A DNA stretch of 64,000 nt, from positions 1 to 64,000 of the forward strand of contig NZ_JASZYV010000002.1 of NCBI RefSeq assembly GCF_030316895.1, read 5' to 3'. The notes under the pieces were generated by a model, which worked only from the letters and a program-made list of their open reading frames with translations, made no database searches and was not told the DNA's origin. Source of the DNA: Variovorax dokdonensis (GTDB lineage Bacteria; Pseudomonadota; Gammaproteobacteria; Burkholderiales; Burkholderiaceae_C). A program made the translations under genes and the position numbers. How positions within the stretch are numbered: the stretch's first letter is position 1; each line of letters opens with the position of its first letter. This document shows, piece by piece, positions 37,521 through 47,675 of this stretch.

Positions 37521-39884
37521 TTAACGATCGACGTTCGCGTCCGCCACCGTCAGCGCCGTCATGTTGACGATGCGCCGGACCGTCGCACTGGCCGTCAGGA
37601 TGTGCACCGGCTTGGCCGCACCAAGCAGGACCGGGCCAATGGCGATGTTGCCGCCCGCCGCCGTCTTGAGGAGGTTGTAGGAGATGTTGGCGGCGTCGAT
37701 GTTGGGGAACACCAGCAGGTTGGCGTCGCCGGCGAGCGCGCTGTGCGGCATGACCTCGTCGCGCTGCTTGCCGTCGAGGGCGACGTCGCCGTGCATTTCG
37801 CCGTCGACTTCCAGCCATGGAGCCTGCTCGTGCAGCAACTCGAGCACCTTGCGCATCTTGGCGGCGCTAGGGTGGTCGCTGGTCCCGAAATTGGAGTGCG
37901 ACAGCAAGGCCGCCTTGGGCTTGATGCCGAATCGCATCATTTCCTCGGCCGCCATGGTGGTGATCTCGGCCAACTCGACCGGGGTCGGATCGTAGTTGAC
38001 ATGGGTGTCTACCAGGAAGACCTGGCGGCCGGGCAGGACCAGGCCGTTCATGCAGGCGTAGATCGGCACGTCCTGCGGTGTGCTGGCGCAACCGCCGGGG
38101 CGCTTGCCGATCACCTGGTCGATGTAGCGCAGGTGGAGCGCCGTGGTGCCCCACGTGCCGCAGATCATGCCGTCGACGTCGCCCTTGTGGAGCAGCATCG
38201 CGCCGATCAGCGTGAGACGTCGGCGCATCTCGATCTTGGCCACCTGCACCGTGATGCCCTTGCGCTCGGTCATCCGGTGGTAGGTCTGCCAGAAGTCGCG
38301 ATAGCGGTGGTCGAAGTCGGTGTTGACCACGTCATAGTCGACGTCCTGCTTCAGGCGCAGGCCGAACTTCTCGATGCGCTGGGCAATGATCGACGGCCGG
38401 CCGATCAAGGTCGGCCGGGCGACGCCTTCGTCGACCACGATCTGCGCGGCGCGCAGCACGCGCTCCTCTTCGCCTTCGCAATAGGCCACGCGCTTGCGGG
38501 GCGCGCGTCGGGCGGCGTCGAAGATCGGCTTCATGGTGGTGCCCGACGCGTAGACGAAGCTTTGCAGCTTGTCGCGGTAGGCGTCCATGTCCTGGATCGG
38601 GCGCAAGGCCACGCCGCTGTCGGCCGCGGCCTTGGCGACGGCCGGGGCGATCTTGATCATCAGGCGCGGATCGAAGGGCTTCGGGATCAGGTATTCCGGC
38701 CCGAAGCTGAGCGACTCGCCCACATAGGCGGCGGCAACGCGCTCACTCTGCTCGGCCTGTGCCAGTTCGGCAATCGCATGCACCGCGGCGATTTCCATCT
38801 CATCGGTGATGGTGGTCGCGCCCGAGTCGAGCGCGCCGCGGAAGATGTAGGGAAAGCACAGGACGTTGTTGACCTGATTCGGATAGTCGGTGCGGCCGGT
38901 GGCCATGACCACGTCGTCTCGTACCGCGCGGGCATCTTCCGGTGTGATCTCGGGGTTCGGATTGGCCAGGGCGAAGATAACCGGACGCGCGGCCATGCGC
39001 TGCACCATTTCTGGCTTGAGCACACCGCCGGCCGAGAGGCCCAGGAACACGTCTGCGCCCTCGATGACTTCGGCAAGCTTGCGCGCGGAGGTCTTCTGCG
39101 CGTACTGGGCCTTGTCCTCATCCATCAATTCGGTGCGGCCTTCGTAGACCACGCCTGCCAGATCGGTGACGAACACGTTCTCGCGCTTGAGGCCGACCTT
39201 GAGCAGCAGGTTCAGACACGCCAGCGCGGCGGCGCCGGCACCGGAGGTGACCAGCTTCACCTCGGAGATGTTCTTGCCCACCACCTTCAGGCCATTGACC
39301 ATGGCGGCCGCCACGGTGATCGCGGTGCCGTGCTGGTCGTCGTGGAAGACGGGGATGTTCAGCCGCTTGCGCAATTCACGCTCGACATAGAAGCAGTCGG
39401 GCGCCTTGATGTCTTCGAGGTTGATGGCCCCGAACGTCGGTGCCAGCGCGGCGATCACGTCCACCAGCTTGGCGGGGTCCTTCTCGTCGATCTCGATGTC
39501 GAACACGTCGACGCCAGCGAACTTCTTGAACAGGACGCCCTTGCCTTCCATCACAGGCTTGGCAGCCAACGGGCCGATATCGCCCAGGCCCAGCACTGCC
39601 GTGCCGTTGGTGATGACGGCCACCAGGTTGCCGCGCGCCGTGTACTTGAAAGCGTTGACCGGGTCCTTGACGATCTCTTCGCAAGGCGCGGCGACGCCTG
39701 GCGAATAGGCCAGCGCAAGGTCACGCTGGTTGATCACCTGCTTGGTCGGGACGATGGCAATCTTGCCGGGCACGGGAAACTCGTGATATTCGAGTGCCGC
39801 GCGGCGCAGTTGGGCGCGCTTGTCTTCAGCGCTTGCGGAGGGCGAGGCAGAGCCGGCCGGCGTGCCGTTGGTCGAACTGGACAT
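37521..39884 (-). CDS. maeB: NADP-dependent malic enzyme (with phosphotransacetylase-like domain)
   Basis: Decarboxylates malate to pyruvate with NADP reduction. It is 787 residues, the size of the MaeB type. The N-terminal malic domain shows [12 protein letters not shown] and the metal/catalytic region [14 protein letters not shown]. An NAD(P)-binding domain contains [13 protein letters not shown]. The C-terminal 330 residues resemble phosphotransacetylase ([14 protein letters not shown] ... [15 protein letters not shown]) and are thought to be regulatory. The ATG at 39884 follows a CAGGAG site; an upstream in-frame start was rejected because it precedes that site. Confidence 0.95.
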   Translation of the reverse strand: MSSSTNGTPAGSASPSASAEDKRAQLRRAALEYHEFPVPGKIAIVPTKQVINQRDLALAYSPGVAAPCEEIVKDPVNAFKYTARGNLVAVITNGTAVLGLGDIGPLAAKPVMEGKGVLFKKFAGVDVFDIEIDEKDPAKLVDVIAALAPTFGAINLEDIKAPDCFYVERELRKRLNIPVFHDDQHGTAITVAAAMVNGLKVVGKNISEVKLVTSGAGAAALACLNLLLKVGLKRENVFVTDLAGVVYEGRTELMDEDKAQYAQKTSARKLAEVIEGADVFLGLSAGGVLKPEMVQRMAARPVIFALANPNPEITPEDARAVRDDVVMATGRTDYPNQVNNVLCFPYIFRGALDSGATTITDEMEIAAVHAIAELAQAEQSERVAAAYVGESLSFGPEYLIPKPFDPRLMIKIAPAVAKAAADSGVALRPIQDMDAYRDKLQSFVYASGTTMKPIFDAARRAPRKRVAYCEGEEERVLRAAQIVVDEGVARPTLIGRPSIIAQRIEKFGLRLKQDVDYDVVNTDFDHRYRDFWQTYHRMTERKGITVQVAKIEMRRRLTLIGAMLLHKGDVDGMICGTWGTTALHLRYIDQVIGKRPGGCASTPQDVPIYACMNGLVLPGRQVFLVDTHVNYDPTPVELAEITTMAAEEMMRFGIKPKAALLSHSNFGTSDHPSAAKMRKVLELLHEQAPWLEVDGEMHGDVALDGKQRDEVMPHSALAGDANLLVFPNIDAANISYNLLKTAAGGNIAIGPVLLGAAKPVHILTASATVRRIVNMTALTVADANVDR

Positions 39885-40092
39885 GGATAAGTTGACTCCT
39901 GCAGCCGTCGCTTCCCAGAACGCCAAGGCAGATGGCGCACTTGCCACGGCTATCGTTGTATCGCGTGCTGGCTAAGGGGCGCTGATTGTAGACCCGTGCC
40001 GGATCGGGCGCCTCAAGGGCGCAGGCTATGGCAATATCGCCGGCGCGGACGCGATGCGGCAGACGGACAACGGCATTCACAGGAGAAGAGCC

Positions 40093-41139
40093 ATGGCGCT
40101 GATGGATTTCATCAAGAAGCAGTTCATCGACATCATCCAGTGGACCGAGTCGGGTGATGGCACGCTCGCCTGGCGCTTCCCGATGCAGGAGATGGAGATC
40201 CAGAACGGCGCTTCGCTCACCGTTCGCGAATCGCAGATCGCGCTGTTCGTGAACGAGGGCCAGGTGGCCGACGTGTTCGGCCCGGGCATGTACAAGCTGA
40301 CCACGCAGACGCTGCCGGTTCTCACTTACCTGAAGAACTGGGACAAGCTTTTCGAGTCCCCCTTCAAGAGCGACGTCTACTTCTTCAGCACCCGCCAGCA
40401 GGTCGATCGCAAATGGGGAACGCCGCAGCCGATCACCATCCGCGACAAGGAATTCGGTGCCGTTCGACTGCGCGCATTCGGCAACTACGCCTATCGCGTG
40501 GCCGACGTGAAGCGCTTCCACACCGAGATCTCCGGCACCCGCGAGGAGTACGGCGTCGAAGACCTCGATGGCCAATCGCGCGGCCTGGTGCTGCAGAACA
40601 TCAGCAACGCCATCGCGGCCAGCGGCGTTCCGTTCCTCGACCTGGCGGCCAATCAGATCCAGTTCGCCCAGGCCATGACCGCGCAGCTCGCGCCGGAATT
40701 CGACAAGCTCGGCCTCAAGCTGGAAAGCATGACGGTGCAGAACCTTTCCCTGCCCGAAGAGTTGCAGAAGGTGCTGGACCAGAAGATCGGCATGGGCATG
40801 GTCGGCAACGACATGGGTCGCTTCATGCAATACCAGACGGCGCAGGCCATTCCGAAGATGGCCGAAGGCGCCCAGGGCGGCAGCGGCATCGCCGGCGACG
40901 CGATGGGCCTGGGTGCCGGCGTGGCTCTGGGCCAGGTGCTCGCGCAGAACCTGGCGCAAGGTCTGCAGGGCAACCAGGGTGCCGCAGGGTCTGCGCCCGC
41001 CGCCGCCACGCAGGCAACCGTCAGCCCCGCCGATGTGATGGCCACGCTCGAAAAGCTGGGCGAGCTCAAGTCGAAAGGCATCCTGACGCAGGAAGAATTC
41101 GACACCAAGAAGGCCGAGCTGCTCAAGAAGCTGGTGTGA
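40093..41139 (+). CDS. SPFH/Band-7 domain protein with C-terminal SHOCT motif
   Basis: A 348-residue protein. Residues 1-260 form an SPFH-type domain of the kind also called virion-core-like or YdjI-like (LAWRFPMQEMEIQNG, FVNEGQVADVFGPGMYKL, TVQNLSLPEEL). A Gly/Ala-rich linker with a weak hydrophobic patch follows (about 265-310). The C-terminal 35 residues are a SHOCT helix pair (LEKLGELKSKGILTQEEFD). The start has AGGAGAAG upstream. It is the first gene of a five-gene same-strand cluster. SPFH proteins form membrane-associated assemblies, often in envelope-stress contexts; the specific role here is unknown. Confidence 0.85.
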   Translation: MALMDFIKKQFIDIIQWTESGDGTLAWRFPMQEMEIQNGASLTVRESQIALFVNEGQVADVFGPGMYKLTTQTLPVLTYLKNWDKLFESPFKSDVYFFSTRQQVDRKWGTPQPITIRDKEFGAVRLRAFGNYAYRVADVKRFHTEISGTREEYGVEDLDGQSRGLVLQNISNAIAASGVPFLDLAANQIQFAQAMTAQLAPEFDKLGLKLESMTVQNLSLPEELQKVLDQKIGMGMVGNDMGRFMQYQTAQAIPKMAEGAQGGSGIAGDAMGLGAGVALGQVLAQNLAQGLQGNQGAAGSAPAAATQATVSPADVMATLEKLGELKSKGILTQEEFDTKKAELLKKLV

Positions 41140-41184
41140 TCAAGGCCGTCATCGAGCACTGCGGCCTCGTGGCGTGCGCAGCGC

Positions 41185-42675
41185 ATGGCTGAGGGCGCCG
41201 CCGGGCCGCAGCGCGCCTACACGGCCCCCTGCCCGGGCTGCGGCGCGCCCGTCGAATTTCGCAGCGCCCAATCCACGCATGCGGTCTGCCCTTACTGCCA
41301 GAGTACGGTAGTCCGGCAGGGCGACACGTTGGCACGCATCGGCAAGATGGCCGAGCTGTTCGACGACTTCAGCCCGTTGCAGCTGTTCGCCAGCGGTCGC
41401 TACGAAGGGCAGGGCTTCACGCTGATCGGCCGGTTGCAGTATCGCTACGAAGGCGGCACCTGGACGGAGTGGATCGCTGCATTGGATGACGGGCGTAGCG
41501 GCACGCTGTCGGAGGACAACGGGACCTTCGTCTTTTCGCTGCCCTTCGAGTTGACGCGCGAAGCGCCTTCGGCCGAGCAACTGCGGCTGGGCCTGGCGAC
41601 GGCGTTCGAGGGGCGCAGCTTCACCGTCACGTCCGTGCAGGAGGTGATGCTGGTCTCGGCCCAGGGCGAGTTGCCGCGGCTGCCGGCACTGGGCCAGCCG
41701 TTCACGGTGGTGGAACTGCGCGGTGACGGCCAAGACGTGTTGAGCCTGGAGTACGACACCCGACCGCCGGGCGCTTGGCTGGGCCGCGCCGTGCGTCTCG
41801 ACCAGCTGCAGCTCAGCGGGTTGCGCGACGGGTCGGTCCGCGAAGACAAGGCGCGCAGCTTCAGCTGCCCCCATTGCGGCGCGGCGGTCACGCCCCTCTT
41901 GGCCGACAGCAAATCCATCACCTGCGCCAGCTGCGGCAGTCTGATCGATCTTTCTCGCGGCATCGGCGGCGAACTTCGCCACGCGTTGCAGGACGAACCG
42001 GTGCAGCCGTTGATCCCGCTGGGGGCGACTGGCAGCCTGCAAGGCGGCACTTGGCAAGTGCTGGGCTTCCAGCACCGCATGGGACAGGCACCGGGCGACG
42101 ACGAGCAGTTCGGCTGGAGCGAGTACCTGCTCTACAACCGCATGGGCGGTTTCAGTTTTCTGGTCGATGCCGAAGATGGCTGGAGCATGGTCGCACCCAC
42201 CACCGGCGCGCCCCGCCTGGCTTCCGACGGCAAAGCCGCCACCTACCTGGGCAATCGCTATGCCCTGCAATATGCCTACGAGGCCACGACCACCTACGTG
42301 GCGGGCGAGTTCTACTGGAAGGTCGAGCGAGGCCAGACCAGCTTCAACCGCGACTTCGCCAACGGCCCCGCGCTGCTGTCGATGGAGAAGAGCGGCAAGG
42401 AAATCACCTGGTCGAGCGGCAAGCGCATCGACAGCGCTCAGGTGGCCTCCGCATTCGGCCTGGATGCGCGCAAGGCGCTATTCAAGCGCGCGGACGCTGC
42501 GCCGTTGAGTTCGGCACCACGCATCGGCTGCGGCACGATCATCCTCATCCTTTTCCTGCTTTTGATCGTGCTCATCATCCTCAGTACGTGCAGCGGCGGG
42601 ACTTCGTCCGGCTACTCTGGCCGCAGTGCCGGCGGATCCTACGGCGGGTATTCCAGCGGCGGCAGCCACAAATGA
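41185..42675 (+). CDS. Zinc-ribbon DUF4178 protein with C-terminal membrane anchor
   Basis: A 496-residue protein. Two zinc ribbons are visible: CPGC...CPYC (about 16-39) and CPHC...CASC (about 230-252). Between and after them lie two DUF4178-type beta domains (for example GFTLIGRLQYRYEGGTWTEW and WQVLGFQHRMGQ ... WSEYLLYNRMGGFSFL). A single membrane segment (about 452-470, IILILFLLLIVLIIL) is followed by a Gly/Ser/Tyr tail. The function of DUF4178 is not established, but it recurs beside DUF350 and aminopropyltransferase genes. It starts 45 bp after the SPFH gene. Confidence 0.85.
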   Translation: MAEGAAGPQRAYTAPCPGCGAPVEFRSAQSTHAVCPYCQSTVVRQGDTLARIGKMAELFDDFSPLQLFASGRYEGQGFTLIGRLQYRYEGGTWTEWIAALDDGRSGTLSEDNGTFVFSLPFELTREAPSAEQLRLGLATAFEGRSFTVTSVQEVMLVSAQGELPRLPALGQPFTVVELRGDGQDVLSLEYDTRPPGAWLGRAVRLDQLQLSGLRDGSVREDKARSFSCPHCGAAVTPLLADSKSITCASCGSLIDLSRGIGGELRHALQDEPVQPLIPLGATGSLQGGTWQVLGFQHRMGQAPGDDEQFGWSEYLLYNRMGGFSFLVDAEDGWSMVAPTTGAPRLASDGKAATYLGNRYALQYAYEATTTYVAGEFYWKVERGQTSFNRDFANGPALLSMEKSGKEITWSSGKRIDSAQVASAFGLDARKALFKRADAAPLSSAPRIGCGTIILILFLLLIVLIILSTCSGGTSSGYSGRSAGGSYGGYSSGGSHK

Positions 42676-42702
42676 TTTCATCCATCACAGGAGGTCTGCA
42701 TC

Positions 42703-42921
42703 ATGGGAATTGAATGGCTCAAGCCGGCGGTCGTGCTCGGCTCCCTCGTCTACGCGCTGATCGGCGTGATCGTGTTCTGGCTCAGCTTTCTCGTCATCGA
42801 CAAGCTCACGCCCTACGACCTTTGGGGCGAGATCGTGGAGCGCCGCAACATGGCGTTGGCCATCGTGGTGGCGGCGATGTGCCTGGGCATTTCCATCATC
42901 GTTGCAGCGGCCATTCATTGA
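42703..42921 (+). CDS. DUF350 small membrane protein
   Basis: A 72-residue protein with two membrane segments (about 8-32 and 50-71) joined by a polar loop DKLTPYDLWGEIVERRN. This is a short DUF350 unit; longer relatives such as YjfL contain two or more such units. AGGAGG lies seven bases before the ATG. It sits between the DUF4178 and spermidine-synthase-like genes with 27 and 15 bp gaps, so it is clearly part of the same operon. Confidence 0.85.
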   Translation: MGIEWLKPAVVLGSLVYALIGVIVFWLSFLVIDKLTPYDLWGEIVERRNMALAIVVAAMCLGISIIVAAAIH

Positions 42922-42936
42922 CCATGCGCTCCTCTC

Positions 42937-44529
42937 GTGCGCCGCGCTCCTGCGCCGCGCACTTCGCTTCGTTCCCACTTGGCTGATTCTTCCGCATCCA
43001 TCGCCGCATCGCCCGCGTCTCGCAAGCCGGGGCCGATGGAGGTAGCGCTGCTCGCCAGCGTCTTCGTCATCGCCGCCTGCGGGTTAATCTACGAGCTGGT
43101 GGCCGCGTCGCTCAGCTCCTACCTGCTGGGCGATTCCGTGCTCCAGTTCAGCACCGTGATCGGCACCTACCTGTTCGCCATGGGCGTGGGCTCGTGGCTG
43201 TCGCGCTTCCTGGACCGGCAACTGCCCGCGCACTTCCTGCGCATCGAACTGCTGGTGGCCTGCGTCGGCGGCCTGATGCCGGTCGCGCTGTACCTGGCTC
43301 ACGCCTGGCTGCCCGGTGCATTCCGAATGCTGCTGTACGGCCTGGTGCTCGTGGTGGGCACGCTGGTCGGGCTGGAGATTCCCTTGGTCATGCGGATCCT
43401 GCGCAGGCACGTGCAGCTCAAGGATCTGGTGTCGCAGGTGCTGACCTTCGACTACCTGGGCGCGCTGGCGGTTTCGATTGCCTTCCCGCTGTTGCTGGTG
43501 CCGCAGCTTGGGATGATCCGAACCGGCCTGCTCTTCGGCTGGATGAATGCTGCCGTCGCCTTGTGGGCACTGTGGCTGTTCAGGCATGAGCTGCGTCGCC
43601 TGGCGGCCCATGTGGCGGCATGTGTGCTCACGCTCCTGATGCTTGGCGCAGGGCTGGTCTTTGCCGACCGCGTCAGCAGCCTGGCCGAAGACCACCTCTA
43701 CCAGGATCCGGTGGTCTTTGCCGCCAGCTCACCGTATCAGCGCATCGTCGTCACGCGCGGGCGTGGCGGACACCGGCTCTACCTGAACGGAAACCTGCAG
43801 TTCGCAGAGCGCGACGAGTACCGGTATCACGAAGCGCTGGTCCATCCCGCCATGGCCGCGCATGGTGCGCCCAAGCGGGTGGCGGTGCTGGGCGGCGGCG
43901 ACGGCATGGCGGTGCGCGAGGTCCTGAAATATCCCTCGGTCCAAAACGTGACGCTGGTCGAGCTCGATCCGAACATGACGCAGCTGTTTTCCGCACATGA
44001 GACGCTGGCCGCGTTGAACGGACATTCGTTGTCGTCGCCCAAGGTGAAGATCGTCAATACCGACGCCTTCCGCTGGCTGCAGGAGGGCGAAGACACGTTC
44101 GACGTGATCGTGGTGGACTTTCCCGATCCCACCAACTTCGCCATCGGCAAGCTCTACACCAACTCCTTCTATGGCCTGCTCGACAAGCGCCTGGCCGCCA
44201 GCGGGTATGCGGTGGTGCAGACCACGTCGCCGCTGGTGGCACGCAAGAGCTTCTGGACCGTGGTGGAGACCATCGAATCGACCGGGCTGCGTGCGACGCC
44301 CTATCACGCGCATGTGCCGAGCTTTGGCGAGTGGGGCTTCGTGCTGGCCAGCCACAGGCCCTGGCGCATGCCCGATGCCCTGCCGAACGGAATGCGCTTC
44401 CTTTCGCCCGAAGGCCTGCCGCAGATGTTCGAGTTCCCGCTCGACATGAGCCGTGTTCCCGCGGCCGTCAACCGGCTGTCCAACCAGGCGCTGGTCTCGA
44501 CCTATGAGCAGGAGTGGGGCCGGCAATGA
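42937..44529 (+). CDS. Membrane-embedded spermidine-synthase-like aminopropyltransferase
   Basis: A protein of up to 530 residues. The N-terminal part (about 35-250) has about seven membrane segments (VALLASVFVIAACGLIYEL and others). The C-terminal part is a spermidine-synthase fold: ASSPYQRIVVTR, LNGNLQFAERDEYRYHE, the SAM/dcSAM-binding VAVLGGGDGMAVREVLK, LVELDP and DVIVVDFPDPTN. These residues match active aminopropyltransferases. The start is uncertain: GTG 42937, TTG 42979 or ATG 43036 (before the first membrane segment). It overlaps the FAD-oxidoreductase gene by four bases. The acceptor amine is unknown. Confidence 0.88.
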   Translation: MRRAPAPRTSLRSHLADSSASIAASPASRKPGPMEVALLASVFVIAACGLIYELVAASLSSYLLGDSVLQFSTVIGTYLFAMGVGSWLSRFLDRQLPAHFLRIELLVACVGGLMPVALYLAHAWLPGAFRMLLYGLVLVVGTLVGLEIPLVMRILRRHVQLKDLVSQVLTFDYLGALAVSIAFPLLLVPQLGMIRTGLLFGWMNAAVALWALWLFRHELRRLAAHVAACVLTLLMLGAGLVFADRVSSLAEDHLYQDPVVFAASSPYQRIVVTRGRGGHRLYLNGNLQFAERDEYRYHEALVHPAMAAHGAPKRVAVLGGGDGMAVREVLKYPSVQNVTLVELDPNMTQLFSAHETLAALNGHSLSSPKVKIVNTDAFRWLQEGEDTFDVIVVDFPDPTNFAIGKLYTNSFYGLLDKRLAASGYAVVQTTSPLVARKSFWTVVETIESTGLRATPYHAHVPSFGEWGFVLASHRPWRMPDALPNGMRFLSPEGLPQMFEFPLDMSRVPAAVNRLSNQALVSTYEQEWGRQ

Positions 44530-46133
44530 TCGACCGTCGCCGCTTTCTGGGCACGACGGCGGGCCTGGGCGCGATCACGCTCGCGGGGTGCGAGCAGTCG
44601 AACGATTCGATCTCGGGCGGGTTTCGCGGCATCGACGTGGCACGCGGTCATGCGTGGCGCGATGGCGCGCTGGCATTGCCCGGCGGCTCCGTGCGTCATG
44701 CGCGCACGCGGGTCGTGATCGCCGGCGGCGGCGTGGCCGGCCTGGCCGCGGCACGCGCGTTGCGCCTGTCCGGCGTCGAAGACTTTGCGCTGCTGGAGAT
44801 GGAAGACAGCCCGGGCGGCAACAGCCGAGGCGGCGCGGTCAACGGCCTACCGTGCCCGTTGGGCGCCCACTACCTGCCCGTGCCCGGTGACGATGCACCG
44901 GAAGTCCAGGACCTGCTTGAGGAACTCGGCCTGCGCCGGCGGGTGGCCGGGCGCTGGCGCTACGACGAGCGCCACCTGTGCCACAGCCCGCAGGAGCGCT
45001 TGTTCTTCCGCGGCCACTGGCAGGACGGTTTGTTGCCGCGCGAAGGTGTGGAGGCCGCCACGCTGGAGCAATACCGCCGCTTCGAGCAGTTGGTCGAGAC
45101 CTGGCGTCGGCGCGCCCGGTTCGTCATTCCGGTGGGCAGCGCCCTGCCCTCGGCCGATCAATTGGCGCTGGATGCCCGCTCCTTCGACGACTGGCTGTCC
45201 GAGCAGGGCCTGGACGATCCGCACCTGCGTTGGTACCTCGACTACTGTTGTCGCGACGACTATGGCGCCGGCAGCAGCGTGGTGTCGGCCTGGGCAGGCA
45301 TTCACTACTTCGCCAGCCGGCATGGCTTCCATGCTCCAGGCAGCGCCAGTGCCGCGTCGGACGAGGCCGAGCAAGATGCGGTGCTGACGTGGGCCGAGGG
45401 CAATGGCTGGCTCGCACGCCGCCTGGCAGAGCCACTGGGCGAACGCTTGCGTACCGGACAAGTCGTGCTGCGCATCGCCGACACCCGTTCAGGCGTCGAA
45501 GTCGATGCCTTCGACGTCAAGACGCGCCAGACCGTGCGCTGGCAGGCCGAGCGCTGCGTCGTCGCCCTGCCCGTCTTTGTCGCCGCGCGTGTCGTCGAGA
45601 GCCCGCCCGAACTGTTGCGCCAGGCCGCTACCGCGATGGGTCACGCGCCCTGGCTGGTGGCGAACATCCATCTGCGCGCCCCTTTGGCGGACCGCTCACA
45701 CGGCGCTGCGCCAAGCTGGGACAACGTCGTCTACGGCACGGCTGGCCTAGGCTATGTGGACGCCGGCCATCAGCGCCTGGACCCGACGCCGCGCGCCACG
45801 GTGATCAGCTGGTATCGCCCGCTGGGGCCGAGCCGGCACGATGGCGGCGACGGCCGCCAGCGCCTGTTGGAGCGACCTTGGACTGGCTGGCGCGATGACT
45901 TGCTGAGCGAACTGCAGGCAGCACATCCCGACCTGCGCGACGTGGCCACGCGCATCGAAATCACGCGCTACGGTCATGCGATGGCCATTCCGACGCCCGG
46001 CCTGCTCGAACGGCTTGGCGCCGGCCGCCGGCGCATCACGCACGGCAGTCTGGCATTCGCCCACGCCGACTGGTCGGGCTATTCGATCTTCGAAGAGGCC
46101 TTCTGCCGCGGACATTGGGCGGCGCAAGTTTGA
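44526..46133 (+). CDS. Tat-exported FAD-dependent amine-oxidase-like lipoprotein
   Basis: A 535-residue flavoprotein. The N-terminus combines a twin-arginine signal (DRRRFLGTT) with a lipobox (TLAGC at about 18-22), so it is probably exported folded and lipid-anchored. The dinucleotide-binding motif is VVIAGGGVAGLAAARAL (about 63-79), and a second FAD segment ends the protein (FAHADWSGYSIFEEA). The overall architecture is that of flavin amine oxidases. Its start overlaps the aminopropyltransferase stop by four bases. That coupling suggests the two act on related polyamine-type compounds, an inference from context only. Confidence 0.85.
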   Translation: MIDRRRFLGTTAGLGAITLAGCEQSNDSISGGFRGIDVARGHAWRDGALALPGGSVRHARTRVVIAGGGVAGLAAARALRLSGVEDFALLEMEDSPGGNSRGGAVNGLPCPLGAHYLPVPGDDAPEVQDLLEELGLRRRVAGRWRYDERHLCHSPQERLFFRGHWQDGLLPREGVEAATLEQYRRFEQLVETWRRRARFVIPVGSALPSADQLALDARSFDDWLSEQGLDDPHLRWYLDYCCRDDYGAGSSVVSAWAGIHYFASRHGFHAPGSASAASDEAEQDAVLTWAEGNGWLARRLAEPLGERLRTGQVVLRIADTRSGVEVDAFDVKTRQTVRWQAERCVVALPVFVAARVVESPPELLRQAATAMGHAPWLVANIHLRAPLADRSHGAAPSWDNVVYGTAGLGYVDAGHQRLDPTPRATVISWYRPLGPSRHDGGDGRQRLLERPWTGWRDDLLSELQAAHPDLRDVATRIEITRYGHAMAIPTPGLLERLGAGRRRITHGSLAFAHADWSGYSIFEEAFCRGHWAAQV

Positions 46134-46157
46134 GCTTGAGCCGCCGCAGTGGCGCGA

Positions 46158-47543
46158 TCAGTCGCGCATCAACGCTTCGATCTCGTCGGCCTTGACGGGC
46201 ACACCGCGTGTGATGAGCTCGCAACCCTGTTCGGTCACGATGGCATCGTCCTCGATGCGGATGCCGAGGTTCCAGAAGCCTTCGGGCACGCCTTCGGTTG
46301 GCCGCACGTACAGGCCTGGTTCAATGGTCAGCACCATGCCGGGACGCAGGATGCGGCTGGGCCGGTTGGTGATGAGCTCGCCCGAGAGCGGATCGCGCCG
46401 TTCGCTGGTCCGGCCGACTTCGTCGGGCTCCACGTAGCTGCCGCAGTCGTGCACGTCCATGCCCAGCCAGTGGCCGGTGCGATGCATGTAGAACGGGAAA
46501 TAGGCGCGTTGCTCGATCACGTCCTGCGCGGAACCGACCTTGTCGGCATCGAGGATCTTCAGGTCGAGAAGGCCTTGCGCCAGCACCTTGACGGTGGCTT
46601 CGTGCGGGTCGTTGAAGCGCGCGCCTGCTCGCGTGGCGGCCACCGCGGCGTCCTGGCTCGCGAGCACCAGGTCGTACAGCTCGCGCTGCGGCCCGGTGAA
46701 GCGGCCATTGGCCGGGAAGGTGCGTGTGATGTCGCTGGCGTAGCCGTCCAGTTCGCAGCCGGCGTCGATGAGCACCAGTTCGCCGTCCCGCACCGGGGCC
46801 GCATCCGCCCGGTAGTGCAGCACGCAGGCATTGGCGCCGGCGGCAACGATCGAGCCATAGGCCGGGTACTGGGAGCCCCCCATGCGAAATTCGTGCAGCA
46901 GTTCGGCATCGAGGTGGAATTCGCGCACGTCCTGGCCTTGGCGCAGCATGCGGGCCGACGTCTGCATGGCGCGGACGTGCGCCCGGGCGCTGATCGCCGA
47001 CGCCTTGCGCATCACGTCCTGCTCATACGCGTCCTTGACCAGGCGCATCTCGTCTAGCGGCCCGCACAGGTCTCGCTGCTCGTCCGGGCACAGCGCGCCG
47101 AACCGGACCCGGGCGCGCACGGACGACAGCCACTTGTCGATGCGCGTCTCCAGTCCCTTGTGGGTGGCGAAGGGGTACCACACCACCGACCGGTTCTCCA
47201 GGAGGCGAGGCATGAGTGATTCGAGCTCGTCCACCGAGTGCGCTTCATCGACGCCAAGCGCGCCCGGCGCCGCATCGGGGCCGAGCCGGTAGCCGTCCCA
47301 GATCTCGCGCTCCAGATCCTTGGGGGCGCAAAAAAGCGTCGACTTTCCGCGGCCGTCGAGCACCAGCCAGGCATTGGGCTCGGAAAACCCCGTCAGGTAG
47401 AAGAAGTAGCTGTCGTGCCGGTACTGGAAGTCGCTGTCACGGTTGCGCTGGCGCTCGGGCGCCGTCGGAACGATGGCCACCCCATCCTTGCCAAGCTGGG
47501 CGGCCAGGCGCGAACGGCGGGAGGCTTGGTGATTTTTGATCAT
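46158..47543 (-). CDS. pepP: Xaa-Pro aminopeptidase (aminopeptidase P)
   Basis: Removes N-terminal residues preceding proline. It is 461 residues with the pita-bread M24 fold. Metal ligands are visible: LIDAGCELDGYASDITRTF (two Asp), HRTGHWLGMDVHD (His), LTIEPGLYV (Glu) and IRIEDDAIV (Glu). The N-terminal AMP_N domain begins near RRSRLAAQL. The ATG at 47543 (MIKNHQ) is used; the frame open upstream is Cys-rich and unlike the family. It converges with the FAD-oxidoreductase gene, only 24 bp between stops. Confidence 0.95.
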   Translation of the reverse strand: MIKNHQASRRSRLAAQLGKDGVAIVPTAPERQRNRDSDFQYRHDSYFFYLTGFSEPNAWLVLDGRGKSTLFCAPKDLEREIWDGYRLGPDAAPGALGVDEAHSVDELESLMPRLLENRSVVWYPFATHKGLETRIDKWLSSVRARVRFGALCPDEQRDLCGPLDEMRLVKDAYEQDVMRKASAISARAHVRAMQTSARMLRQGQDVREFHLDAELLHEFRMGGSQYPAYGSIVAAGANACVLHYRADAAPVRDGELVLIDAGCELDGYASDITRTFPANGRFTGPQRELYDLVLASQDAAVAATRAGARFNDPHEATVKVLAQGLLDLKILDADKVGSAQDVIEQRAYFPFYMHRTGHWLGMDVHDCGSYVEPDEVGRTSERRDPLSGELITNRPSRILRPGMVLTIEPGLYVRPTEGVPEGFWNLGIRIEDDAIVTEQGCELITRGVPVKADEIEALMRD

Positions 47544-47675
47544 GATGTCACCATTAGATACGCTTGTGGATTGGTGCCAACAGGCACAGCAGGGTCCCAG
47601 GAAACAATTGCAAGACTCATTGCCCGACAAGAAGGCTTGCACGTAAAAACCGTCTCACTATTTAGGAGATGTTTT

